Positions 4,781 through 5,446 of a stretch of 5,446 bases of DNA are shown one piece after another; positions within the stretch are counted from its first letter, which is position 1; each line of letters begins with the position of its first letter. Origin of the DNA: Nocardia sp. GTDB lineage: Bacteria; Actinomycetota; Actinomycetes; Mycobacteriales; Mycobacteriaceae. The stretch lies in NCBI GenBank assembly GCA_013361595.1, contig JABFXT010000706.1, positions 1 to 5,446 on the forward strand. Reading direction: 5' to 3'. Under the pieces are notes generated by a model. The model was not told the origin of the DNA. It worked only from the letters and a program-made list of their open reading frames with translations, and did not search any database. A program made the position numbers and the translations under genes.

Positions 4781-5446
4781 GCGACCATATCGCCGCGCCC
4801 ACTGGAACCGATTCCCGTGCCGGACTCGTGCGCGCGGCGCGGCGGGCATCGCAGCGGCTGGCGGCGGAACTCCCCCGCCCACTGGACCGGATCCGTTCCG
4901 TCAAACTCAAACTGGCCGTCCTGATGACCTTCGCCGGCGGGATCGCGTTCGGCTGGTTCCGGCTGCGGATCGGCTGGCTGCCGCCGATGACCACGCTGGC
5001 CGCCATGGTGATCGCGTTGGTGTCCTCCCAGTTCCTGGCGCACGGGATCACCAAGCCATTACGGGAGATGACCGCGGCGGCACGGCGGATGGCGCAGGGT
5101 GACTATACGAGCAGAGTCCGCGCCACTTCGCGCGACGAGGTCGGCCAACTGGCCGACGCGTTCAACCGGATGGCCGCCGACCTCGCTGCCGCGGACCGGC
5201 AACGGCGTGAGCTGATCGCCAATGTCTCGCACGAGTTGCGCACCCCGATCGCCGCGCTGCACGCCGTTCTGGAGAACCTGGTGGACGGAGTGTCCCAGCC
5301 CGATCCGGGCACACTGGAAACCGCGCTCGCCCAGACCGACCGGCTCGGCCGCCTCGTCGCCGAACTCCTGGACCTGTCCAGTATCGAAGCGGGTGCCGTA
5401 CCTCTGGAACGCGAAGAGTTCGGAATCGCCGCACTGTTCGCGGAGG
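4777..5446 (+). CDS. HAMP domain sensor histidine kinase (partial, 3' end outside window)
   Basis: The first 223 residues of a membrane histidine kinase, open to the right edge. Its ATG overlaps the regulator stop as ATGA, with GGAG at 4768-4771, so the two are probably translationally coupled. In order it has a basic cytosolic N-terminus (1-42), a membrane segment at about 43-60, a very short loop (about 61-69, FRLRIGWLP), a second segment at about 70-88, a HAMP linker (about 89-140, with ITKPLREMTAAARRMAQGDY and DEVGQLADAFNRMA), and a HisKA dimerisation domain with the H-box SHELRTP at 151-157. The phosphorylated residue is His152. The ATP-binding domain would lie beyond the window. There is no extracytoplasmic sensor domain, so the signal is probably read in the membrane, through a partner or from the cytosol. 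It should autophosphorylate and pass phosphate to Asp63 of the upstream regulator. Leu95 uses TTA. Confidence 0.93.
   Translation, partial: MSDHIAAPTGTDSRAGLVRAARRASQRLAAELPRPLDRIRSVKLKLAVLMTFAGGIAFGWFRLRIGWLPPMTTLAAMVIALVSSQFLAHGITKPLREMTAAARRMAQGDYTSRVRATSRDEVGQLADAFNRMAADLAAADRQRRELIANVSHELRTPIAALHAVLENLVDGVSQPDPGTLETALAQTDRLGRLVAELLDLSSIEAGAVPLEREEFGIAALFAE

Noticed and set aside
1..5446. CRISPR array, insertion sequence, tRNA, rRNA, toxin-antitoxin or phage defence genes
   Set aside because: I found no regularly spaced repeats, transposase motifs, tRNA-like cloverleaf or defence-type proteins. The window reads as ordinary actinobacterial chromosome.

Overview
This is a high-GC window with strong G/C bias at third codon positions, typical of an actinobacterium. 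The protein types (a saccharopine-dehydrogenase-like reductase, a hotdog thioesterase, an SDR, a YihY/BrkB membrane protein and an OmpR-type two-component pair) suit a Nocardia/Rhodococcus/mycobacterial relative. Genus is inferred from general protein character, not from a marker gene. Three genes use the rare TTA leucine codon (685-687, 3667-3669, 5059-5061), which fits Streptomyces somewhat less well.

Layout: 1-261 has no convincing gene; it holds a perfect 14-bp palindrome and the presumed leader of the first gene. 262-1341 (+) encodes a saccharopine dehydrogenase-like NAD(P)-binding reductase. It converges on a hotdog-fold thioesterase at 1437-1940 (-), with a GC-rich hairpin between them. 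A 152-bp spacer separates the thioesterase from a divergent classical SDR oxidoreductase at 2093-2899 (+). Next is a YihY/BrkB family six-helix membrane protein at 2977-3963 (+), which has a strong ribosome binding site, a GTG start and a possible SigF/SigB-type promoter. Another GC hairpin follows it. Last come an OmpR/PhoB-type response regulator at 4079-4780 (+) and, in a 4-base ATGA overlap, a HAMP/HisKA sensor kinase that runs off the right edge (4777-5446).

How they may work together: the two oxidoreductases and the thioesterase suggest lipid or acyl-CoA metabolism, but they are not one operon and no shared pathway can be proven. The regulator and kinase are clearly a co-translated signalling unit. 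Its promoter region has two features: a TANNNT-type -10 placed so that transcription could begin at or next to the ATG (leaderless), and a pair of 8-bp direct repeats 22 bp apart that could be a regulator operator. The kinase has two membrane segments and almost no extracytoplasmic loop, so it probably senses something in or at the membrane or through a partner.

No mobile element, CRISPR array, tRNA or rRNA was found. The gene content is ordinary for an actinobacterial chromosome. The points worth checking are regulatory and architectural; no new multi-gene system is evident.
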